Shown here: positions 1 through 10,320 of the stretch, piece by piece
Position numbering within the stretch: position 1 is the first letter of the stretch
How the letters are laid out: each line of letters starts with the position of its first letter
Origin: Cymbomonas tetramitiformis
Lineage: Eukaryota; Chlorophyta; Pyramimonadophyceae; Pyramimonadales; Pyramimonadaceae
Direction: 5' to 3'
NCBI GenBank assembly: GCA_001247695.2
Contig: LGRX02035214.1
Span: forward strand, 1-64,000
Length of the DNA: 64,000 nt
Notes under the pieces: model-generated
Databases searched by the model: none
Told to the model about the DNA's origin: nothing
The model's input: the letters and a program-made list of their open reading frames with translations, nothing else
Program-made: the position numbers and the translations under genes

Positions 1-520
1 GGAATTTTATAAAAAAGAAGAAAACCTGCTCATTAGCTTAATGAGCAGTTTTGGCAAAATTTCAGGAATATGCACAAACATTTATACTTCAAGGGAAATT
101 TATAAAAAAGAAGAAAACCTGCTCATTAGCTTAATGAGCAGTTTTGGCAAAATTTCAGGAATATGCACAAACATTTATACTTCAAGGGAATTCTATAAAA
201 AAAGAGAAAACCTGCTCATTAGCTTAATGAGCAGTTTTGGCAAAATTTCAGGAATATGCACAAACATTTTTACTTCAAGGGAATTCTATAAAAAAAGAGA
301 AAACCTGCTCATTAGCTTAATGAGCAGTTTTGGCGAAATTTCAGGAATATGCACAAACATTTATACTTCAAGGGAATTCTAAAAGAAAGAAGAAAACCTG
401 CTCATTAGCTTAATGAGCAGTTTTGGCAAAATTTCAGGAATATGAACAAAAAGTTATTCTTCAAGGGAATTCTATAAAAAGGAAGGTAAACCGCTCATTA
501 AGCTAATGAGCAGTTTTGGC
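1..520. repeat. 93-bp tandem repeat (about 5.5 copies) with a hairpin core
   Basis: Five near-identical 93-bp units plus a diverged sixth; the CCTGCTCATTAG landmark recurs at about 25, 118, 211, 304 and 397. Each unit contains CTGCTCATTA-GCT-TAATGAGCAG, a perfect 10-bp inverted repeat with a 3-nt spacer. The array runs off the left edge and ends just before a minus-strand splice donor at 528, so it lies inside an intron of the minus-strand gene. The unit is a multiple of three and partly open on the plus strand, but it shows no sign of being coding. Confidence 0.93.
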
Positions 521-528
521 ATACTTAC

Positions 529-1282
529 CGGTCTGTCACATATGAAGAACATAAATATGAACCTTGAGTCACAAGTTCTGGTTCCGCTCTTCATAAGATC
601 TCTTATCATCCATTCTTTACGATCTTTTTGAGACAAGTCCCAAAACATTTTGCGTTGAGCTGCTAAGGCTGATGTGTGAAACATTAATGAGCAAAACGAT
701 TTGCATTTGCACCGATAAATTGCAATACTTTCTATGTCGGACTGTGAAAGGTTTCGTTCTTTGATTGTTATTTGACTCTTTTCTTTGGGTTTTCTTTTTG
801 CTGATGTGTAAACTGCTCGTTCTTTACCGACCTTAGTTGTTTTCCCATTCAGCACACTTTCACTCTTTTCGTCACCCACGGAGTACGAACTAAAGCTTGC
901 TTCAAGGCTTTGCGTTATCTCATTGAAGTCAACACTTGTGATCTTTCGCGTACTAGACTCTTGCGTGTTTATTGTGTCATCAGAGTCCGATGAGCGCTGA
1001 GTCGCGCGTGAGTCGCTAGTCTTTTGCAAGTTTGCAGTCATTGGAGTTTCTGCGCTTTTCGAGTGCATTGGCGTTTCAACGCACGGAAAGCATAATATCT
1101 CATCGTCGCAAACTGTTTTGTACGTATAGCGATGAGCGACGAGCGTTAACTGGCGATGAGCGAAATACGTCGGTTTCTATTTCTATGATATCGTCTTCCT
1201 TCTGGGTGTAGTATATTGCAGGCTGTGAAAGGTCAATAACTTCGTCGATAGCTTCGTCAGCTATTTGCCAGAACGGCCCCAT
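529..1282 (-). CDS. Transposon-type gene, partial, continues beyond the left edge
   Basis: The minus-strand reading frame ends at a splice donor (exon end 529, then GTAAGT). The readable exon is acidic and Ser/Thr-rich upstream. Towards the donor it holds a Cys-containing stretch (RCKCKSFC), then RKMFWDL and RKEWMI. This Cys cluster followed by FWxL and RxxWx resembles the start of uncharacterised transposon-encoded proteins in invertebrate and algal genomes; that comparison is from memory and weak. The frame is open back to 1176. A second acidic segment (1282 down to about 1100, beginning MGPFWQIADEA) is in another frame, so a small indel or an unseen intron lies around 1100-1176. Downstream exons are outside the window. 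It is divergent to the MYND gene. Confidence 0.45.
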
Positions 1283-1452
1283 CAGAAAAATAGTTCAAAA
1301 ATCTTATGAAGCAGATTTCCGAGAAATGAAAACGACGAGAGTTCATTCCGAGTTTCGTCAGGGGCGACAGCCGATGACTTTGAATTTGAATATTACGGTC
1401 GGTCATATTAAATTCATCGGATCGATCGACTAAACTTTGTCCAATAACATCA

Positions 1453-1659
1453 TTATGTACTCAAGTTCCCGGATCGAGTACAGATGTCATCAATCGAAAT
1501 GGAGAACTTGAATGCAGATTCAAGTTCTTTGTCGCTTTCGGCCCGTCCAATAAAATACTTCGATTCGCAATTCTCGGATTTTGATGACGAGAGCACGGAA
1601 CTTATTGAAATTTCATAAACTCGACCAGTCTTCCTCACAATCCAAAACCTACTTTGCAT
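1453..1659 (-). CDS. Possible 5' exon of the minus-strand transposon-type gene
   Basis: A 68-codon frame starts with ATG at 1659, only 54 bp from the ATG of the divergent MYND gene. It is Ser-rich and acidic, like the downstream minus-strand exon, but I cannot place a convincing donor/acceptor pair joining it to 1282. It may be a separate short frame or noise. Confidence 0.25.
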   Translation of the reverse strand: MQSRFWIVRKTGRVYEISISSVLSSSKSENCESKYFIGRAESDKELESAFKFSISIDDICTRSGNLST

Positions 1660-1713
1660 AACACTGCTTACAGCTCATCGCCTTTTTTTTCTACTTTTGC
1701 GTGAATCAAAATA
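1660..1713. promoter_or_regulatory. Short divergent intergenic gap
   Basis: Only about 54 bp separate two divergent candidate starts (1659 minus, 1714 plus). If both are real the promoters overlap. The stretch contains a pyrimidine-rich run (CCTTTTTTTTCTAC) and no clear TATA box. Confidence 0.3.
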
Positions 1714-3745
1714 ATGGCAACTGCGGACCAATTTCGCACATTGTTGAGCGCAGGAAACGTAATACAGCTACCCGACAAGCAGTGGTCTGTTGAGCGCGTA
1801 CCTAGTTTACAGGGCCATTGGCTGCGAGTATCTGTTTTTCTCGCAACTGCCGATGGCGGTACAGTTCAGAAAAACTTGCCTCTTTTGCCAGCAAACGCCG
1901 ATGAGAACCTTCGTATCTCCTTCGCTGGCGCTGCGCCAGCCGGCGGCGGCAATACGCCGGTGTACGTGCTGACAACGGGCGAACGCGCGCATGAGCATAT
2001 GGCTGTCCGTCTTGACGCTGAAAATATGCTGATTAGCAGCGTGGCGCCTGCTTACACAGTGCGCAAGAACAGGCTGGATGAGCTTGTTACCCGAGCAAAT
2101 AACACAGTTCCTGCTGCTGCTTACAGTTCTTTTTTAAATGAAATGTGGCGAAATTCCGAGAACGAAGAATTCTGGAAGTGTCCTGAGAAGTCTTCAGAAC
2201 CGTTCAGTCTCTTGGACGAGTCAATCGATACGGACATGGGTGGCACTGGAGTACTTCCAACCGCGGTAAGTTCAAATATTTTTGAAAGTCCTGTAATAAA
2301 TTTTAAGTTATTTGTCATTCTTTTAATTATTATTGTGTCTTAAAAAAGCTTGAACAAAAAGCCTCATTAGGTTAATGAGCAGTTTTGCAAACTTTCTGAC
2401 CTTGTCGTGTTTTCTTTTCCTTTATAGTCTGTATGGTACATACTGTCATAATATGACATGCCTGACTGTTTTACCCGATAATTTCGATGACTGACCAAAG
2501 CTTGAACAAAAAGCCTCATTAGGTTAATGAGCAGTTTTGCAAACTTTCTGACCTTGTCGTGTTTTCTTTTCCTTTATAGTCTGTATGGTACATACTGTCA
2601 TAATATGACATGCCTGACTGTTTTACCCGATAATTTCGATGACTGACCAAAGCTTGAACAAAAAGCCTCATTAGGTTAATGAGCAGTTTTGCAAACTTTC
2701 TGACCTTGTCGTGTTTTCTATTTCTTTATAGTCTGTATGGTACCTACTGTCATAATATGACATGCCTGACTGTTTTACCCGATAATTTCGATGACTGACC
2801 AAAGCTTGAACAAAAAGTCTCATTAGGTTAATGAGCAGTTTTGCAAACTTTCTGACCTTGTCGTGTTTTCTATTTCTTTATTGTGTGTATGGTACCTACT
2901 GTCATAATATGACATGCCTGACTGTTTTACCCGATAATTTCGATGACTGACCAAAGCTTGAACAAAAAGTCTCATTAGGTTAATGAGCAGTTTTGCAAAC
3001 TTTCTGACCTTGTCGTGTTTTCTATTTCTTTATAGTCTGTATGGTACCTACTGTCATAATATGACATGCCTGACTGTTTTACCCGATAATTTCGATGACT
3101 GACCAAAGCTTGAACAAAAAGTCTCATTAGGTTAATGAGCAGTTTTGCAAACTTTCTGACCTTGTCGTGTTTTCTATTTCTTTATAGTCTGTATGGTACC
3201 TACTGTCATAATATGACATGCCTGACTGTTTTACCCGATAATTTCGATGACTGACCAAAGCTTGAACAAAAAGTCTCATTAGGTTAATGAGCAGTTTTGC
3301 AAACTTTCTGACCTTGTCGTGTTTTCTTTTTCTTTATAGTCTGTATGGTACCTACTGTCATAATATGACATGCCTGACTGTTTTACCCGATAATTTCGAT
3401 GACTGACCAAAGCTTGAACAAAAAGCCTCATTAGGTTAATGAGCAGTTTTTCTTTTTTTCCCTATACTGCAGGATTCCGGCACAACCGACTTTAATTCAC
3501 CAGTAAAGCTTCCACACGGCTGGACCGCATGCTTCACAGAATCTGCTGTTCGGGAGGCGAACAAAGATCGGTTCGGAAAGTCCTCGGTGTCAGCACACCA
3601 GTGTCTCTGTTTAAATTGTGGTAAACAAGGAGAGAAGCGATGTGGTGGCTGTCGACAAGCAGTATATTGTTCACGTGATTGTGCGAAGCATCACTGGAAG
3701 TTGAGCCATCGACAGGAATGTAGTAAAGCAAAGCTAAAGAAGTAG
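1714..3745 (+). CDS. MYND zinc-finger protein, two exons
   Basis: Exon 1 is 1714-2265 (184 codons, phase 0, ending before GTAAGT). The intron is 2266-3472, ending TATACTGCAG. Exon 2 is 3473-3745, in frame and ending TAG. The predicted protein is 274 aa. Its last 50 residues form a MYND finger: CLNC, then CGGC, YCSRDC, and a final H-x3-C (HRQEC), the C-x2-C / C-x2-C / C-x3-C / H-x3-C order of the family. MYND domains mediate protein-protein contacts, often with transcriptional repressors or chromatin enzymes. The N-terminal 180 residues match nothing I recognise. A polyadenylation signal AATAAA lies at 3790-3795. The intron is almost wholly a 152-bp satellite. Confidence 0.85.
2343..3456. repeat. 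152-bp tandem repeat filling the MYND-gene intron
   Basis: About 7.3 units start with AGCTTGAACAAAAAG (2347, 2499, 2651, 2803 and onward every 152 bp to 3411). Each unit contains CTCATTA-GGT-TAATGAG, nearly the same hairpin core as the 93-bp array at the left edge, although the rest of the unit is unrelated. Only a few substitutions separate units (for example GGTACATAC versus GGTACCTAC), so amplification is recent. Confidence 0.95.
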
Positions 3746-3977
3746 GCATAAACTCACATTGACAACCGTAATTGATCAAGACCGATGTTAATAAAATATG
3801 TATCATTAGCTTGTAATGTAAAGTATGTCTCATTAGCTTAATGAGCAAAGTTTCTTACCTTTGTGTTTTCCCCTTAACAATTTTATAATGAACATGAGTA
3901 TTGTTTTGAATTGCTCATTAACCTGATGAGGTGTTATCTGTTAGTGACTAACTTTGTATTTTTATATTACAATATAG
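3746..3977. other. MYND 3' UTR and probable intron upstream of the ParB-like exon
   Basis: Holds AATAAA at 3790 and two further forms of the hairpin: CTCATTA-GCT-TAATGAG at 3829-3845 and a looser copy near 3909 (GCTCATTAACCTGATGAG). It ends with an acceptor-like tract (TTACAATATAG) at 3977. A GTATGT donor candidate sits at about 3823. No start codon-led exon can be assigned here, so the 5' end of the next gene is unresolved. Confidence 0.5.
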
Positions 3978-6900
3978 GTACCATTGACACCTGCAGCAGA
4001 AAGCGACCTGGCTGCTAATCGTGGTCCGGGCGGCTCATTGTTGGCTTACGGGCCTGGAGAGACAGCGAAGGCGGCCAAAGAACAGAATGCTGAGCAAGCA
4101 GCGCAGAACTGGCAGTCCTTGCTCTCTTTGCCGAAACAGCGGCGTTCACTAGCTCATTCTAAGACGATTCGGCATCAGATTGAGTATAACCACCGGTACC
4201 CCAGAGTCGTTGACGCCAAAGACGTCAAGGGGTGTACCTTCAACATACCTATCCAGTACATTATACAGGCTGAGGACTACGAGCGCATCAGGGATGAGGA
4301 CCGTGCGCAAGTCATGAACTTGAAAGAGAGCATGGCTTGGAACCCACACGGTTTTCAGAACACCTCCCTAGTGTACGTTGTATGGGCGCGCTCTGGGGAG
4401 CACCTCACAAGCGCGGAGGAGTTTGACCCCAGTAAGGTGTACGACGGCGTATATCGTTTCGTGTGCTTCGGGCACCAACATAGCCTCACCGCTCGGCGGG
4501 AGCTTCACCAAGAACAACCAGATAACGAAGCTTTTCAGCAGATCGAGTGCAAATTGTATTTTAATCTACAGTCTGACATGGTCCGACTTTTGGCTGACGA
4601 GCAGAACACCGTCGACCAGAACGTGAAGGGCAAGTCGCACCAGCAAATCATAAAATCCATGCGAACTGGCATGCAGGTGATTTCTGAGAAAATAATGTAA
4701 CTTATCCATCTTTGTCACTTAAAGCTCTTACTTACTTAAAGTAAAAGAATGTTACTAACCGTAATTTCTCGGCAAACCATGCAGGCATCGAAGGGCCCTC
4801 TCCACAAACTCTATTGGCATTGTGGCATCACGGAATGGGACGTTCAGGCCCAAGACTGGACGGAGGACGGCCTGGTGAAGCAGTTGGAAAAGCACGATCC
4901 CAAGACTTTCAGGCTTCCAAGGAATAGGAAGCAGGTCTACGAGAAGCTGTCGAAGGGGGACTGGGCCAATGTGAATGACCGGGAGCTTTTCGGGGGAGAC
5001 GTTGAAAGTGGCAAATGGTTCCCGGTCTGGTACTATTTGACATCGGCTCAGCAGTTTCAGATTAAGGCGGAGGTGTTGCAAATGAATCACATCTCCTACG
5101 CCAACGACTACGCAACGAATTGGTCGATGGCTACAGTGCGTCAGGACACTTGGGACCACATTATTAGAATCATGCATGCGTACGGCGCGGGTATTCTGAA
5201 GGGGCAGACTAAGACCCCCACCAAGGGGTCGCGAGTAAGAAACGCAAGACCTGGACTCCGGAGAGTGAGATCGTTGACATGACTACCGAGACGTCTGGGG
5301 CGGAGGAGGCGTTGAAGGATGTAGGTGTCGACCTCAAGAAGAAGACGTCGGGTAGCAAGGCCAGGTCTAGGCGTGTTCCTCGAAGCGCCGGTAACACGTT
5401 GAGTGTCGGTCAGCCGGCACAGCCTTTGCAGCAGGCAATCGTGAAGGAGAGCGAGTCAGAAGAAGGAGTTGAACATGTCCTTTTTCCAGAGTGACGATGC
5501 TCGGGTTTCACTCGGACGTGGAGGTTGATTACTTGAACGGCGCTCTGAAGAAAATCCTGACCACTGAGATCACCATCCAAGAGGCGATTGAAACCCTGAA
5601 GAGGTTCAAGGCCCAACGCAACGTTCAGGCCTGGATCGTGTCGCAATCTGGGGTGGAGAATTGGGATGCTTTTGAGAAGAAATACGGTGAGACTTGGGCT
5701 TGCCAGGAGGCCATCGAGCGATGCATCAAGGCGGTGAAACAAGGTAAAACTGGGCGAGGGGGGAGTCAGCTCACGGTTCCCAAGGCCATCGTCCAATTCG
5801 TCGCAGACTGCAACACATGGCTTTCCCGGTGTCAGGCCGGAGAGGGAGACCTCGTCAAGTTGCCCGTCAACTACGTCTCCAATACAGTTAAGGTGTGCAT
5901 TCTTTCAACATAGATTCTTTGTTGTAATAGTCGTGCTCCTCATGTAGTTGCATGTTTTATTGCGCTAGCAATTTTGGGTCATTCAAATATCAACAAGCGG
6001 TTTGCGGTATAATAGGTGGCACTTCCCTCCCCCCTTGTGGAGGATGGTAAGGAGGCACGGCTTGAGAAAGAGTACGAGTGGAAGGAGGTTCAAACCGGCT
6101 ACATGATCTACAAACACGAGTTGACGAAACTCGAGTCTGTCCGGAAGATGAATTACGTGGGGACGATACTGGACGTTATTTACGACTTCGATACGGAGGT
6201 GTCAGAGCACGCGTTATCCGAGCCCGACCTGATCAAGTTCATAGATGCCTTTGCGGCGCTCACCACCTCGCCGGACTGGACAATATTGATATTTTGTGGG
6301 TTTGCTCAGCAGACCGGGTTCCTGAAGACCCTGGAGAGCAAATGCAACGGTGGGGCCCAGCGCATATGGTGGCGCAAGGAGAACCAGGATGTAGGTGCCA
6401 ACAAAGCCATCCGGTACAATGTCCTCGAAGCGGCTGTCATCGGGTTCCAAATGGCGGACCATGAGTCCGGGGAAAAATCCACTCGCAAACCATGGATGCG
6501 CGACTTCGACTTCTCGACGAAGGATGCGGAGGCGGGCTCGAGGACGAATGTGTTGGAGGGGTATTCTGTCGTCAAGCAACCCTTCCGAGACGATGGGAAA
6601 GTGGTATGCGCTCACCAGAAGCCCCAGCACCTGCTAATAGAGCTCATCAACTGCCACATGATGGGACCCGCACCTTTCGCCCAGTTAAACAACGATTCGT
6701 CACCCAACTGGATCTTGGATGCAGGGTGTGGGGTCGCGACGGCCACAATGGCAGCTCTCCGGTGCGGCTTGAACGCTGTCGCGTTCGACTCCGACGAAGA
6801 CATGGTGGGAGCAGCCAGTCAGCGGCTTGGGAACATTGCCGACGAGCCTGACGGCGATACGGAATGCATGTCACTCGAGGAAACGGCGCAGCTCAAAGAG

Positions 6901-7164
6901 GATGCACGCATAGAGGAGGAAAACCTCAAAAAGAAGAAAGAAATCGCCGAGTGCACTAAGGACATCAACGAGTTGATTGAAGGCGACGGTGAAGAATCCG
7001 CTGAAGATCCACTTGCTGAAACCGGCACGGTTTCTGGGCAACCCGAGGCAGGAGAAGGAGAGGAAGGAGAAGGCGAAGAGGAAGAGGGAGAAGGAGAGGC
7101 AGGAGAAGGCGCACCAGGAGACAGCGATCCTTCCGCACCTGCCGAAGACGCACCAGCCGAGTAA
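3978..7164 (+). CDS. ParB-like domain plus degenerate beta-class DNA methyltransferase, copy 1 (frameshifted)
   Basis: Exons by consensus and phase: A 3978-4676, B from 4785 (branch-like CTAAC before it), C to 5892, D 6016-7164 (TAA). Exon A has a ParB/DGQHR-type pattern: a helix with RDEDRAQVMNLKES, then FGHQHSLTARREL in place of the usual DGxHRxxA, then DEQN. Exon D has the C-terminal half of an N6/N4 methyltransferase: QKPQHLLIEL followed by SAM motif I LDAGCGVATAT and an acidic FDSD. At the catalytic position, normally DPPY, it reads DVIY, so activity is doubtful. ParB-methyltransferase fusions are known from phages. The frame shifts near 5215-5235 (after a lysine-rich NLS-like start) and again near 5473-5494, so this copy is either decayed or carries assembly indels. 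The tail is Glu/Gly-rich. No ATG-led first exon was found. AATAAA lies at 7262. Confidence 0.7.
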
Positions 7165-7653
7165 ATAGTGCACGCCGTGCCAAATGCCTGTCTTGAACCT
7201 GGAATGAACGCAGATACCGCGTAGATTGTGGTCGCAGTGCTAACAGCTAGTCCGGAACATTAATAAAACACATGTACAAAATGAAATTAGTCACCGCATC
7301 ATATTTTGTATCGTGTTTACCACATTGAATGCTTGCATGTGCTTGTGAATTTATTATAAGCACTCATACGTACGTATCCGAGCAGATACCGCGTAGATTG
7401 TGGTCGCAGTGCTAACGACTAGTCCTGAACATTAATAAAACACATGTACAAAATGAAATTAGTCACCGCATCATATTTTGTATCGTGTTTACCACATTGA
7501 ATGCTTGCATGTGCTTGTGAATTGATTATGAGCACTCATACGTACGTATCTATTAGCTTCACCGGCACCCGCGTTTATACGTGCGTCTCACGTCTCGTCG
7601 GAAAATACGTTATTTTCGTACGCCTTGGAATTATTTAGCTATCTATAATTGAA
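7165..7653. repeat. 3'-UTR tandem duplication, period 172 bp
   Basis: Two copies of a 172-bp block (7211-7382 and 7383-about 7551) differ at a handful of positions. Each contains CATTAATAAAACACATG, so the polyadenylation signal of copy 1 of the methyltransferase-like gene has been duplicated. Nothing coding is seen in the remainder. Confidence 0.9.
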
Positions 7654-7705
7654 TTGAAAAATGACATTCCATATTGTCGTTTTCATCGAATAGCGTGTTT
7701 CTTAG
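7654..7705. repeat. Hairpin-bearing segment repeated at 10252
   Basis: AAAATGACA at 7657 and TGTCGTTTT ending at 7683 form an imperfect hairpin, followed by CATCGAATAGCGTGTTT. The same block with a perfect hairpin sits at 10252-10299. An acceptor-like CTTAG ends at 7705. Confidence 0.75.
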
Positions 7706-7710
7706 GCGAG

Positions 7711-10023
7711 ATGCAGAACCAGATCGACCAGAAGCAGAAAGGCAAAGACAACACTCGGTTCATGCAAGGGCTCCGTTCGACCCTTTTCGAAAAGCATGGG
7801 GTCGTGTACACCGTTTACCGAGAAGCGTTGATCTCCGAGTTCGTCGCCAGCGTCCCCGAGGACACCGAAGGGGGTACCCCTTATCAACCTGGGCATTACG
7901 AGGTCGGAGGGCTGGTGGAAAAAATGGCGAGGTTCGAATCAGAGCATGGATTTTCAGTCCCGGATCCCGAGAAATATCCCAAGGGATTCCAGTACATCGA
8001 GAATGTGGAGACGTCTGAGCACGAGGGAGATCCTGAGGCACTCCCTGAGGTAGAGGTGAGGGTGAAGGTGCTGGACGATGACATCAACGCTCACCTCGAT
8101 CGGGTCACAGATTGGTACCCCGTAATGTCTCACTTGAACCAGTCGATGGAGACGCATGTGAAGCAAGTAGCGATGTCCAAGCGTTCTGTGTTCGGCGCCA
8201 CGCAAATCAACCACTACTTCATGCACTGGACAATTGCCAATTTCCGGCCGCAGACGTGGGACCTCTGCGTTAGCATCATGGAGGCTTACAGAAAGTTTGA
8301 CCTGAAGGCCATGAAAAACCCTTTGGCTTCGAAGACCAAAAAGCGCAAGGCCTCATCTTCGCCCGCTAAGGGACCCGCCAAGAAAGCTGGCAAAAAGGGC
8401 ACCTCCAACCGACAGGTAAATTACTTTTTACTTCTGCTTCAAACAGTGTTCTCCCTCCCAAAGCATCCTTTTCTATATTTTAAGACATGCTAAAAATGTT
8501 TTTTTTACTTACAGATGGAAGACGAGGTGCAACGAGGAGGCGGGGACCACGGAGCGGGCTCGTCTAGAGGGGCAGGCATTTTGGTGGAAGAAGCTCAGTT
8601 TCTCCACAATGCCAAATCCATGGGTATGACGTTCTGGATTAACTTGGGCGGCTTGGCGGGGGATGCGGAGTTCGACAAGGTGGACACGTTTCTGCGCCTG
8701 ATTATTAACAAGGAGTTGTCAGTAAAAGAGGGGGGCCAGATGATAAGCCAGTTCAAGAAGGAACGCATGGTGCAGAAGCACTTGGTGTCCGCGGCGGGAT
8801 TGCAAACCTGGGACGAATTCAAGGCCGAGTTCACCCCCTACTGGAGCTCCCAAGAGAAAATCGAGTCGTTGATCGGCTGCTTACCTTCAACTCAGGGGGG
8901 AGCGCGCCGGGGGGGGTCTGGGGAAGTTCCGCACGCGATCTTGAATTACGTCGAGAACGCGCGGGCGAATCTCAAAGAAGCGCAGGCGCCACGAGCGGCT
9001 CACATCCAAGGCTTGCAACAGATCGAGGTGAAAGTCGACATCAAACTCTATCGGGAGGCGCGGACCGACGGGCCGGAGCCTAAGGTTCCAGGAGAGGCAG
9101 GCCTGGAGGACGACGAGCCCACACATGAGACGGACGTGCCGATGTTCCCTCGTTGGAAGATCGTCAAGGGCAGCATGAACGATATGAAGGACGTCCCGAG
9201 ACTGCCCTTCACGGGGACGATCATCGACTGCAATTACGCCCTTGACAAGGAGAAGACTCCGGACGCGATGACCAAGGAGGAGGTGCAACCGTTCCTGGAG
9301 TCTTTCAACGCCAAGACCACCGCCCCGGCATGGACAATCGCGATCTTTTGCGGTTTCGTCCAACAAAACGATTTCCTGGAGGTGATTGACAATTACTGCT
9401 CCGGCCGCGCGGAGCGGTTCTTCTGGCACAAGGCGAACGTGAACATGAACCCCAACAAGGCCTGTTGCTACAATGACGTTGAATGTGGCGTCTTGGGGTA
9501 CCATGTAAAGAGCAATGCCCAGATGGAGTCTTCTAAAAAGCCGGAGTGGATGTCCAACTTTGATTTTGGGGAAGGTGAACGTCTGAGCCGCGCGTCACTT
9601 TTGCGCGGCTTCCCGGTTGTGCACCAGATGTTCAAACGCGAGGGCAAAGTCGTGAATAACCATCAGAAACCCCTAGCACTGTTGATGGAGCTGATCCAGT
9701 GCCACATGCTCGGTGACAATCCGGGCAAGACGGATGAGAACGGCCATCCACTCAACTGGATTCTCGACGCTTGCTGCGGCGTCGGCTCGACGTCCATGGC
9801 CGTCATGAGGTGTGGTATGAACGCGATCGGCTTCGACCACGACCAGTACATGGTCAGCTCTGCGCAGCAACGGCTGATCAATTTCAACGCCGAGCCCGAT
9901 CAGGATGCCGTGTTGAAGCCCAAAACGAAGAGCGAACCGACGACGAAGGGGAAGGAAGCAGCCACTGTCGAATCTGAGGAAGAAGAGTTAGAAGAAGATG
10001 AGGCAGAAGAGAATGCTGAATAA
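7711..10023 (+). CDS. Degenerate beta-class DNA methyltransferase, copy 2, lacking the ParB exon
   Basis: Exon 1 starts at ATG 7711 (or at acceptor 7706 if spliced) and ends before GTAAAT near 8415. Exon 2 is 8515-10023 (after TTACTTACAG; TAA stop). It parallels copy 1 throughout: TWDLCVSIMEAY matches TWDHIIRIMHAY, followed by a lysine-rich NLS-like tract, a helical segment, then GTIIDCNYALD (catalytic position DCNY instead of DPPY), the FHWHKAN-like region (RFFWHKANVN), NNHQKPLALLMEL, SAM motif I LDACCGVGST and FDHD. The glycine-rich loop is better preserved than in copy 1 and the frame is intact. The ParB-like domain is absent: homology begins at QNQIDQKQKGK, equivalent to the last part of copy 1 exon A. 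The C-terminus is acidic. AATAAA lies at 10113. Confidence 0.78.
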
Positions 10024-10251
10024 ATTAGTAGGATTTGTCGACCGCCCTGACTGATAGTATCAGTCATGCCTCGACGGTATAGGGTGAAAAGTACTCTGCT
10101 CGTAAACATTTGAATAAAGAATGATACATGTATGCATATTTCGGCGTTTTCATTGTACGCATACTGCACTTTTCTAGCTTGTCGCCTTTATGTATCCCTA
10201 TTTCGCGCATAAATATCACTAAACCCCGATTTTTATGAAATATATATAAAT

Positions 10252-10299
10252 CCAAAAATGACATATGATAATGTCATTTTCATCGAATAGTGTGTTTAT
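10252..10299. repeat. Perfect hairpin segment marking the end of the methyltransferase tandem array
   Basis: AAAATGACAT at 10255 and ATGTCATTTT ending at 10280 form a perfect 10-bp inverted repeat with a 6-nt loop, followed by CATCGAATAGTGTGTTT. It repeats the block in front of copy 2, as though a third gene copy once followed. The homology stops abruptly near 10300, where GC-rich unrelated sequence begins. Confidence 0.8.
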
Positions 10300-10320
10300 C
10301 TGGTGTGGGAGGGCACGGGC

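Noticed and set aside
41..382. Plus-strand ORF of 113 codons in the left satellite
   Set aside because: It is the 93-bp repeat read in frame (93 is divisible by 3); it has no unique sequence and lies antisense in an intron.
5235..5489. Intron from GTAAGA (5235) to CCAG (5489) in copy 1 of the methyltransferase-like gene
   Set aside because: Joining these sites puts the next exon in a frame with an early stop, and it would remove the lysine-rich tract that is conserved in copy 2.
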